From positions 1-6,159 of the forward strand of contig CAXBVF010000065.1 of NCBI GenBank assembly GCA_963979005.1: a DNA stretch of 6,159 bases. The letters are read 5' to 3'. Shown here in pieces: positions 1 through 5,097 of the stretch (within the stretch, counting starts at the first letter, position 1; every line of letters starts with the position of its first letter). The notes under the pieces are model-generated. The model saw nothing but the letters and a program-made list of their open reading frames with translations, was not told the DNA's origin and searched no databases. The DNA comes from UBA6164 sp963979005. GTDB taxonomy: Bacteria; Patescibacteriota; Gracilibacteria; BD1-5; UBA6164. Both the position numbers and the translations under genes were made by a program.

Positions 1-125
1 TAGAAATAACAAATATTCCTAGTGATATAATAAGTATATTTTTAAAATATTATAAAAACTATAATTGTTATAATTTAGATGATAAAAGCGAGAGATCGTT
101 TTTATTAAAAAAGAATTTAAAATAA
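1..125 (+). CDS. 3' end of an unrecognised protein (partial)
   Basis: Only the last 40 codons are inside the window, in the frame beginning at base 3 and ending with TAA at 123-125. The other two forward frames are closed by TAG or TAA within the first 20 bases, so this is the only frame that can continue from outside. The visible tail is rich in Lys, Asn, Tyr and Ile (for example IFLKYYKNYN) and ends in a basic stretch (LLKKNLK). It shows no motif that I recognise and contains no TGA codon. It converges on the minus-strand glycosyltransferase, and the shared terminator hairpin begins at its stop codon. The function cannot be stated from this fragment; that it is coding is inferred from the open frame and the terminator placement. 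Confidence 0.6.
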   Translation, partial: EITNIPSDIISIFLKYYKNYNCYNLDDKSERSFLLKKNLK

Positions 126-154
126 AAAGCTAAAAATTAATCTTTTAGCTTTTT
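124..154. terminator. Bidirectional intrinsic terminator between convergent genes
   Basis: A perfect 12-bp inverted repeat, AAAAAGCTAAAA (124-135) and TTTTAGCTTTTT (143-154), encloses a 7-nt loop. The T-run on the right serves the plus-strand gene ending at 125, and the A-run on the left becomes a U-tract for the minus-strand gene. The right arm overlaps the last codons of the minus-strand glycosyltransferase (stop at 137-139), an economical arrangement. The stem is AT-rich with only one GC step, so its strength is uncertain. Confidence 0.75.
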
Positions 155-1255
155 ATTTATAAACTTTAATATATTTTCTTTAAAAATCTCTTTATTAAAC
201 TTCTCTGCATGCTCTCTGATAAATTTAGCATCAAAATTCATTTCTTCAAAATTTTCTATTTGTTTATTTAAAGAATTACTTGTTTGTTTATTGAAAAATA
301 ATCCTGTTTTTTTATCAATTACAGTTTCTAAAGCTCCTCATTTTTTATATGCTATAACTGGTGTTCAACAAGCCATAGCCTCAATAGGTACGAGACCAAA
401 ATCTTCTTCTGGTGGGAATAAAAAAGCTTTTGCTTGAGAAAATAATTCATTTTTTTCTTCATTAGAAATATTAAATTTCCACTCTATATTATCTTTACTT
501 TTTTCTCTTAATTCTCTGTACAGTTTATTATCAGTATTTGTAACTAATATTAGTTTTCTTCCATTTTTATTAAATGCCTCAACTATTAAATCAAACTTTT
601 TATATGGTATACATCTTCATACATATAGGTAAAAATCATCTTTTTTTTCATTTAATTTAAATTCTTTTATCTCTATTCATGGATATATTACTTCCCCCTC
701 TCTATCATAGTATTTTTTAATTCTATCAGCTGTATTTTGTGAATTTGCGATAAAGTAATCTGGTCTTTGTGCTGCTAAATAATCCCATTGCCTTAGTTTA
801 TGTACCATTTTGGGCATTAACCATTTTCAAAAGAAATTTAGTATTCAAAATTCCATCATATTTAAATATTCATGATAATGAGACCAAAAATATCTAGTTG
901 GAGTATGACAATAACAAATATGTAGAGTATTTGGCTTTGTTATAACTCATTTTGACTCAGCACTCGTTAAAGATATAACAATATCATACTCACTTAAATC
1001 AAAACTCTCAAATGCAAGTGGTCTATAACTAAGAGCTAATTTATGAGACTTATTTAAAAAAGCTATTTTTTGTATAAACGAAGTTGTTATTTTTCTATCT
1101 TTGAAAATAGGATTATTATCTTGAAAAAATACAGACGTAAAAATATCAGCCTCAGGAAAACTTTCCAAAACCTGTTCCAAAACTAATTCAGCTCATCCCC
1201 AATCTTTTATCCAATCACATACTATTGCTATTTTTTTTCACTCTAGTGTTTGCAT
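137..1255 (-). CDS. GT4-family glycosyltransferase (372 aa, UGA read as Gly)
   Basis: This is a GT-B fold glycosyltransferase of family GT4, expected to move a sugar from a nucleotide-sugar to a lipid-linked or surface glycan at the cytoplasmic face. The N-terminus has the typical beta strand and donor loop (KIAIVCDWIKDWGGAE, residues 7-23). A central CYCHTPTRYFW stretch resembles WbaZ-like mannosyltransferases, and YVGRCIPYKKFDLIVEAF opens the C-terminal Rossmann domain. The retaining-GT E-x7-E signature is EDFGLVPIE (E284, E292), followed by AMACGTPVIAYKKGGALETV. Nine in-frame TGA codons fall at glycine positions such as MACG, YVG and YPG, so the gene is intact only under code 25. The start at 1255 puts the first beta strand right after Met; no Shine-Dalgarno sequence is seen, only an A-rich AAGAAAAAA stretch. 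It is divergent from the GT26 gene. The family is certain; the sugar and acceptor are unknown. Confidence 0.93.
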
Positions 1256-1293
1256 TTTTTTTCTTAAATTTAGTTTAAATTTTTGTGGACTAT

Positions 1294-1395
1294 AAATTTT
1301 AATCCCTCCCCCTGCGGGTACTCCCTTTGGAAAAGGGAGAAATTACTTCCTTTTCCAAAGGAAGTACCGATGTACGAGGGGATGGATTAAAATTT
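1294..1395. repeat. ~100-bp GC-rich imperfect palindrome (MITE- or REP-like element)
   Basis: The outer arms are a perfect 12-bp inverted repeat, AAATTTTAATCC (1294-1305) and GGATTAAAATTT (1384-1395). The inner arms, 1317-1337 and 1348-1368, match at 19 of 21 positions around a 10-nt loop and contain CCCTTTGGAAAAGG. Between them lie C-rich and G-rich segments (TCCCCC near 1307-1312, GAGGGG near 1376-1381) that are partly complementary. The element is clearly more GC-rich than its surroundings and encodes nothing. The form (short, terminal inverted repeats, folds on itself) suits a non-autonomous mobile repeat or a dispersed structured repeat. No clean target-site duplication was found, so mobility is inference. 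It lies upstream of both divergent genes. Confidence 0.75.
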
Positions 1396-1439
1396 TAGAA
1401 TATATTAATAATATAATCATTTATTTATTTTAATCCATC
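1381..1439. repeat. Second inverted repeat sharing one arm of the palindrome
   Basis: GATGGATTAAAAT (1381-1393) is the exact reverse complement of ATTTTAATCCATC (1427-1439), separated by 33 nt of AT-only or nearly AT-only sequence. The left copy is also the right end of the larger palindrome, so this arm can pair with either of two partners (1294-1305 or 1427-1439). It could be the remains of a second element end or an alternative fold. The function is unknown. Confidence 0.6.
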
Positions 1440-1444
1440 AAATC

Positions 1445-1472
1445 TTGAATTATTATGTTTTAAAACTATAAT
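1445..1472 (+). promoter_or_regulatory. Sigma-70-type promoter for the GT26 glycosyltransferase
   Basis: TTGAAT (1445-1450) and a consensus TATAAT (1467-1472) are 16 bp apart, which predicts a start near 1479, about 16 nt before the ATG at 1495. A perfect -10 hexamer is weak evidence in such AT-rich DNA, but the -35 match, spacing and short leader fit together. The 5' UTR has no Shine-Dalgarno sequence. Confidence 0.55.
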
Positions 1473-1494
1473 AATAAAAAATAATTAAAAACAT

Positions 1495-2301
1495 ATGCAA
1501 ATCTTTTGAATAAAATTAGATAAACTGAAATATAAAGAATTTCTAAAAGAAATACTAAAATTGAACAATCAGAATATTGTCTTTACACCAAACCCAGAAA
1601 TACTTTTAAAAACTCAAACTGATATAGAATTTAAAGAATTAATAAATAAAGCTTCTCACCTAACACCTGATGGAATTGGTCTTTATTTAGCATTTCAAAT
1701 TATAGATAATAACTATTGAGCAATAATTAATTTTCTATATCTACCTTATTATTTATTTAATTTATTTTTTAGGAGAAAATACTTATATTCAAAATACTGA
1801 GATAGAATTTGTGGTAGTGACTTAACTCAAGATTTAATATTAGGAGCTATAAATAAATGAATTAAAGTAACTATAATAGATTTATATAACCCAAGTGATA
1901 CAAAAAAGGTAAAATCTCAAGAAAAATTTCCAGAATTAGTAAAACAAAAATTCCCAGGACTTAAATTTGATTACTTTATATATGAAGCAAATAAAAAAGA
2001 AAATATAATAGAAATAATATCTAAATCAGATTCTCAAATATTATTCTCTACCCTTTGAATGAAAAGACAAGAAGAATCTGTAATTGAAATAATGGAAAAA
2101 GCTAAAAACATAAAACTCTGACTAGGAATATGATCTAGTTTTGATTATTTTATTTGATTTCAAAAAAGAGCTCCTAAAATATTTAGAACTCTAGGTATTG
2201 AATGGCTATATCGTCTATTAACTTGACCTAAAAAAATAAATAGATTAAGAAGACTATGGAATGCTATTTTTGTTTTTATTTATGAAGTTTTGAAAAAATA
2301 A
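1495..2301 (+). CDS. WecG/TagA/CpsF-family (GT26) glycosyltransferase, 268 aa
   Basis: Members of this family transfer N-acetylmannosamine or a related sugar to an undecaprenyl-diphosphate-linked sugar at the inner face of the membrane, an early step in surface polymer synthesis. Family landmarks appear in order: TPNPE (T31-E35), LTPDGIG with the expected catalytic Asp (D59), RICGSDLTQDL, STLGMKRQEE (the usual G-x-P-x-QE site, here with Met-Lys instead of Ala-Pro), LGIGSSFDYFIGFQKRAP, and the C-terminal RTLGIEWLYRLLTGPKKINRLRR. That basic and then hydrophobic tail (RLRRLWNAIFVFIYEVLKK) matches the membrane-associating C-terminal appendage of TagA. Nine TGA codons encode Gly, including GIG and LTG. 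An in-frame TAA at 1486-1488 supports the ATG at 1495. No terminator separates it from the aroG leader, so readthrough into the attenuator is possible. Substrate specificity is not readable. Confidence 0.92.
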
Positions 2302-2302
2302 T

Positions 2303-2330
2303 TTGACTTAGTTTTAAAAACTAATATACC
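2303..2330 (+). promoter_or_regulatory. Candidate promoter of the aroG-pheA leader
   Basis: TTGACT (2303-2308), overlapping the end of the upstream gene, and TATACC (2325-2330) are 16 bp apart. This would start the transcript near 2337 and leave a ~25-nt UTR before the leader peptide ATG. TATATT (2337-2342) is an alternative -10 without a good -35. A small inverted repeat, TATAC and GTATA around CTAGGA (2325-2340), overlaps the -10 and could be an operator or chance. The -35 is good and the -10 is weak. Confidence 0.4.
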
Positions 2331-2361
2331 TAGGAGTATATTTAATAAGTTTTTTACACAA

Positions 2362-2427
2362 ATGAAAAACCCAAACCAAAATACATTTTTCTTTTTTTAC
2401 TTTTTCTTTCAAGCAATTGAAGGTTAA
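2362..2427 (+). CDS. Phenylalanine-rich leader peptide (21 aa) of the aroG-pheA attenuator
   Basis: A 21-codon ORF runs from ATG (2362-2364) to TAA (2425-2427). After MKNPNQNT come eight consecutive aromatic codons, FFFFYFFF (2386-2409: seven Phe and one Tyr), then QAIEG. It is an analogue of the enterobacterial pheL peptide, whose translation senses charged tRNA-Phe; no product function is expected. The last Phe codons and QAIEG overlap the first hairpin (2406-2423), and the stop lies just past its 3' arm, as attenuation requires. The ORF has no TGA codon, so it reads the same in code 11 and code 25. No Shine-Dalgarno sequence precedes it, like the other genes here. It lies 94 nt upstream of aroG. 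A chance run of T-rich codons in AT-rich DNA is possible, but the match of peptide, hairpins and downstream genes makes that unlikely. Confidence 0.88.
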   Translation: MKNPNQNTFFFFYFFFQAIEG

Positions 2428-2483
2428 TTTTTGGTATTAAATACATAATTTAAAAAACTAAAAATCCTTCAAGCAATTGAAGG
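2408..2483 (+). repeat. Exact 16-bp direct repeat forming both attenuator hairpins
   Basis: TTCAAGCAATTGAAGG occurs at 2408-2423 and again at 2468-2483, exactly 60 bp apart. Each copy is itself a palindromic stem-loop (TTCAA-GCAA-TTGAA core). The repeat makes all four attenuator arms interchangeable and suggests that the device arose by duplicating one hairpin. Confidence 0.95.
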
Positions 2484-2491
2484 ATTTTTTT
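2460..2491 (+). terminator. Intrinsic terminator of the leader (attenuator segment 3:4)
   Basis: A perfect 13-bp stem (2460-2472 with 2477-2489) containing ATCCTTCAA and TTGAAGGAT is closed by a GCAA tetraloop, with a seven-T run at 2485-2491. It lies only ~30 nt before the aroG start codon, which fits a conditional terminator in a leader. It would also stop transcripts coming from the upstream GT26 gene. Confidence 0.9.
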
Positions 2492-2521
2492 ATACTTTAA
2501 TTTTTAATAAAAATAATTACT

Positions 2522-3598
2522 ATGGTTACTGATAATATAAATATTTCCGATTGAACAGAAATGATTACACCTGAAGAACTAAAAGAACTTATCCCATCTA
2601 ATGCAAAAATAGAACAACACGTTGAGATGAGCCGTGAAATAATTGCTAAAATTGTTCAATGAGATGATAATAGATTAATAGCTATTGTTGGACCTTGTTC
2701 TATACATAATCCTGATGAATGATTAGAATATGCCAAAAGACTTGCCAAGTTAAAAGAAACAGTTCCAAATCTTTTTATTGTAATGAGATCATACTTTGAA
2801 AAACCTCGTACAACTGTAGGATGGAAATGATTAATTAATGATCCTGATTTAGATTGAAGCTTTGATATAAATAAATGAATACAAGTAGCTAGAAAGTTTA
2901 TAATGGATGTAAATAATTTATGATTAGCAGCTGCGACAGAATTTTTAGATAATATGACTCCAGCAGATATTGCAGATTGAGTATCATGGTGAGCTATTTG
3001 AGCTAGAACAACAGAAAGTCAGCCACATAGAGAAATGGCTTCCGGTTTATCTATGCCTATATGATTTAAGAATTCTACTAAAGGAGATATTCAAATAGCT
3101 ATTGATGCTATTAACTCTTCAAGTAAACCACATAGTTTTCTATGAATAAATGATGAATGAAAAAGAAAAATCTTTAATACAACATGAAACCCTGACTGAC
3201 ACATTATACTTAGAGGATGAAAAAATAGTGAATGAAAAGATATACGTAATTTTGATGAAGCATCAGTTTCTCAAGCTATAGATGCATTAGAAAATGCTGA
3301 AATTAATACTTGAGCAATCATAGACTGTTCTCATGCAAATAGTAAAAAAGACCATAATCTACAAGCAGAAGTTTGTTCTGATGTTGCTGGACAAATAGCT
3401 GCCTGAAATAAAAAAATAGTATGAGTTATGATTGAAAGTAATATTGAAGCTTGAAATCAATGATTTAATCCTGAAAATGATAAAGCTGAAAATCTACAAC
3501 ATTGAGTTAGTATTACTGACAAATGTAGCTCTTTTGACGATACTGAAAAAATGCTTCGTGAACTGAATGAAGCTGTTTGAATCAGAAATGCTGCTTAA
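2522..3598 (+). CDS. aroG: Class I 3-deoxy-7-phosphoheptulonate (DAHP) synthase, AroF/G/H type, 358 aa
   Basis: It condenses phosphoenolpyruvate with erythrose 4-phosphate to DAHP, the first step of the shikimate pathway, in the cytoplasm. The protein is collinear and equal in length (about 350 aa) to E. coli AroF/G/H. Visible motifs are GPCSIHNP (metal ligand C59), MRSYFEKPRTTVGWKGLINDPDLDGSF (R89 and K94, PEP site), WGAIGARTTESQPHRE, MPIGFKNSTKGD, HIILRGGKNS, DCSHANS (metal ligand H271), GVMIESNIEAGNQ (E305) and SITDKC (D333), so all four expected metal ligands are present. The N-terminal ~35 residues match the regulatory extension of this subfamily, and no chorismate mutase domain is fused. 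About two dozen TGA codons encode Gly. An in-frame TAA at 2498-2500 supports the start. It lies immediately downstream of the Phe attenuator and 14 nt before pheA, evidently in one operon. This subfamily is commonly feedback-inhibited by an aromatic amino acid, but which one cannot be read here. Confidence 0.97.
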
Positions 3599-3612
3599 TA
3601 AAAAATTTAATA

Positions 3613-4425
3613 ATGAAAATTATATATCAATGAAATCCTTGAAGCTATATGCATATAGCTTCAACTGAAATAGCTAAAGACTTAGATATAGAAATAGATG
3701 AAATTATATGAAAAGAGGATTTTAACGAAGCATGGGCTATCATAGATGAAAATTCTATCTGAGTATTGCCTATTGAAAATTCTTATATGTGAAGTATTCA
3801 TGCAAGTTTGTATAATTTTTTACAATATGACTACAAAATTATTTGAGAATATTATCAAGATGTAAATCACTGTATTTGTTCAAAAGAAAAAGAATTAAAA
3901 AATATTAAAAAAGCTTATTCTCAACTACCAGCTCTAGATCAATGTACTAATTATTTTAAAAAACATAATATTATTCCTGAAATCTTTTCTGATACTGCTT
4001 TATCTGCAAAATATGTAAATGAATCTAAAGAAACTTGATTAGCTGCAATTTGTTCAGAAAAGGCTGCAAAAATATATTGATTAAATATTTTAGAAAAAAA
4101 TATTCAAGACCAAAAATGAAATACTACTAGATTTGCAATAATTACAACTCAAAACAATAAAACTAAATATAAAAGAAAATCTAAAAAAATAAGTATTTTA
4201 TTTGAAGCTAGTGATGTTCCAGCTAGTCTTCATAAATGTCTTGGTGCATTCGCTACAAATCATGTAAATTTAACAAAAATAGAAAGTTTACCTAGTTATA
4301 GTTGAAAATTTCATTATTTATTCTGGTTAGACTTTGAATGAGAAATGAAAGATGTTAATATTATTAAATCATTGATAGAGTTAGCATTTTTTACAAAAAC
4401 AATAAAAATCATCTGAGAATATTAA
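3613..4425 (+). CDS. pheA: Prephenate dehydratase with C-terminal ACT domain, 270 aa
   Basis: It converts prephenate to phenylpyruvate, the step committed to phenylalanine, in the cytoplasm. It has stand-alone monofunctional length, without the chorismate mutase domain of enterobacterial PheA. The N-terminal IYQGNPGSYMHIAS corresponds to the family's opening Y-x-G-P-x-GS region. It is followed by GVLPIENSYMGSIHASLYNFL, DVNHCI, AAICSEKAAKIYGLNILEKNIQD and GNTTRFAII, whose TRF (T172) is the catalytic signature. The ACT domain spans about residues 191-270. The Phe-binding motifs usually given as GALV and ESRP appear here as PASL (in DVPASLHKCL) and ESLP, so feedback inhibition may be altered. 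Twelve TGA codons encode Gly. It starts 14 nt after the aroG stop with no intervening terminator or Shine-Dalgarno sequence, so it should be controlled by the same Phe attenuator. Confidence 0.95.
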
Positions 4426-4432
4426 ACTAAAC

Positions 4433-4461
4433 AAAAAAGAGGCAAAAAATGCTTCTTTTTT
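4433..4461. terminator. Intrinsic terminator after pheA, probably bidirectional
   Basis: The arms AAAAAAGAGGC (4433-4443) and GCTTCTTTTTT (4451-4461) pair over 11 bp with one G-U around a 7-nt loop, beginning 8 nt after the pheA stop. The A-run and T-run flanks let it work on both strands, so it may also stop transcripts of the minus-strand gene ending at 4571. Confidence 0.85.
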
Positions 4462-4570
4462 ATCCCCTCATATTAAAAACAAGCTCCTAACCCTGTCTTT
4501 GAATCCTATGAAGATATATTAAATAATAATAAGGACATATTAATTTTATCTTAATTTTTAGGAGAAAATA
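4462..4570. other. Intergenic stretch between convergent genes, unexplained
   Basis: No coding region is supported in either direction. The first ~50 bases (4463-4515) have C-rich patches (TCCCCTCAT, CTCCTAACCCTG) and a composition unlike the flanking AT-only spacer, which suggests the remains of a dispersed repeat. AGGAG occurs at 4560-4564 but precedes no open frame on the plus strand. No hairpin other than the terminator at 4433-4461 stands out. Confidence 0.4.
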
Positions 4571-4966
4571 TTATTTAAATTGTTTAATCAACTTGTTAAA
4601 TTCATTTTTATATTCTAGTGATTTATTTTTTAATACAGTTTCAGATGATGTATCAAAATCGTGTACAAGCTTATTTCTTAGCTTATGTAATTCCCAAATT
4701 TTATTTAAATTTCAAATTTCCCTAGCTTCGGATTTTAATATTTCTCAAAAAGTTCAATTATATCATCCCTCAACTAAGACTTTATGATAGAGTTTATCTA
4801 TATCTATTATTTGTTCTTTATAACTTCAATTAGCAATTAACCTTTTTAATTGATTATTAAAAAAAGTTATTTTAGTTGATGAAATTTTATTTTTTTTATT
4901 TCTAAATTTGAATAATAAAAATATTCAAATAAATAAAATTATTATAAAAATAATTATTGTGTACAT
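4571..4966 (-). CDS. Small single-pass membrane protein with R-x4-H (HEPN-like) motif, 131 aa
   Basis: I do not recognise a named family with certainty. The N-terminus is a hydrophobic helix (about residues 3-20, IIIFIIILFIGIFLLF) followed by a basic KFRNKKNK, consistent with a cytoplasmic C-terminal domain anchored in the membrane. The soluble part has an alpha-helical look: a YKEQIIDIDKLYHKVLVE helix, a glycine-containing GGYNGTFGEILKSE turn, IWELHKLRNKLVHDFD, and a lysine-rich terminal helix. RNKLVH (residues 97-102) fits the R-x4-6-H motif of HEPN domains, and similar helix-AHKxRNxxAH proteins are, from memory, frequent in CPR genomes. Six TGA codons encode Gly. A TAA just upstream in frame supports this start. 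It lies downstream of hflX on the same strand, separated by a long inverted repeat. A structural rather than an RNase role is possible. Confidence 0.85.
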
Positions 4967-4976
4967 AAATTTAAGT

Positions 4977-4994
4977 TAATTAGTTTGCTAATTA
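4977..4994 (-). promoter_or_regulatory. Stem-loop in the 5' UTR of the small membrane protein
   Basis: TAATTAG (4977-4983) and CTAATTA (4988-4994) form a perfect 7-bp stem with a 4-nt loop, ending about 10 nt before the minus-strand ATG at 4966. It has no U-tract and is AT-rich, so it is not a terminator. A role in translation or RNA stability is a guess. Confidence 0.35.
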
Positions 4995-5087
4995 TTATTA
5001 AATATATCTTTAACGATCTTTTTTTACAATACCTTATATTAATTAATTAGTAAGTGTAAAAAAAATCTTATAAAATATATTTAATAA
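4995..5087. repeat. Long imperfect inverted repeat downstream of hflX
   Basis: The outer arms TTATTAAATATAT (4995-5007) and ATATATTTAATAA (5075-5087) are perfect over 13 bp. Inner arms TTTTTTTACA (5019-5028) and TGTAAAAAAA (5055-5064) are perfect over 10 bp, and CTTA (5033-5036) pairs with TAAG (5051-5054). GAT (5015-5017) and ATC (5065-5067) sit between the outer and inner arms. The whole 93 bp can fold into one interrupted hairpin. It begins 10 nt after the hflX stop and may act as its terminator or 3' stabiliser; AT-rich composition makes chance pairing easier, but the nesting is extensive. Confidence 0.55.
5001..5030 (-). promoter_or_regulatory. Weak candidate promoter for the small membrane protein gene
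   Basis: On the minus strand TTGTAA (5030-5025) and TATATT (5006-5001) are 18 bp apart and point at the gene starting at 4966, leaving a UTR of about 28 nt. Both hexamers lie inside the long inverted repeat. Such matches are common in AT-rich DNA, so this is tentative. Confidence 0.25.
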
Positions 5088-5097
5088 TTTGTATTTT

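Larger units (their letters stand above)
2406..2491 (+). promoter_or_regulatory. Phe attenuator: mutually exclusive protector, antiterminator and terminator hairpins
   Basis: There are four segments. Segment 1 is CTTTCAA (2406-2412), 2 is TTGAAGG (2417-2423), 3 is CCTTCAA (2466-2472) and 4 is TTGAAGG (2477-2483). Pairing 1:2 gives a 7-bp hairpin (one G-U) capped by GCAA, a GNRA tetraloop. Pairing 3:4 gives the terminator, capped by the same GCAA. Pairing 2:3 gives 7 perfect pairs and is extended by TTTTTGGT (2428-2435) with ACTAAAAA (2457-2464), making a two-helix antiterminator. A ribosome stalled in the middle of the Phe run would cover segment 1 and free segment 2 for 2:3, so transcription continues. 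A ribosome reaching the stop codon covers segment 2, and 3:4 forms. Without translation, 1:2 forms and termination follows. The pairings are seen in the sequence; the regulatory behaviour is inferred from the pheL/trpL paradigm. Confidence 0.87.

Noticed and set aside
947..1180. Separate 77-codon minus-strand gene
   Set aside because: It is an internal stretch of the GT4 gene between two TGA codons. With TGA as Gly it is part of one continuous 372-residue protein.
1767..1783. TTTTTAGGAGAAAATA shared with 4554-4570 as a repeat or ribosome binding site
   Set aside because: One copy is inside the GT26 coding sequence and the other precedes no open frame, so a chance match in AT-rich DNA is the simplest explanation.
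2408..2483. CRISPR-like repeats
   Set aside because: There are only two 16-bp copies, both palindromic and explained by the attenuator. No further repeats or cas genes are present.
2362..2491. T-box riboswitch or two tandem plain terminators
   Set aside because: No T-box sequence or specifier-loop architecture is seen. The first hairpin lacks an immediate long U-tract, has a weaker stem, and overlaps the end of the Phe-rich ORF, which fits the protector hairpin of a translation-coupled attenuator.
2522..4425. aroG and pheA as pseudogenes broken by many stops
   Set aside because: All apparent stops are TGA, at conserved glycine positions, and the frames are otherwise perfect. Code 25 explains them.
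4462..4570. tRNA or small coding gene
   Set aside because: No cloverleaf could be drawn and the frames close within a few codons in both directions.
4593..4787. 64-codon plus-strand ORF
   Set aside because: It lies antisense inside the small membrane protein gene, which has a better-supported start, a transmembrane helix and a family-like motif. Its composition looks like reverse-strand shadow sequence.
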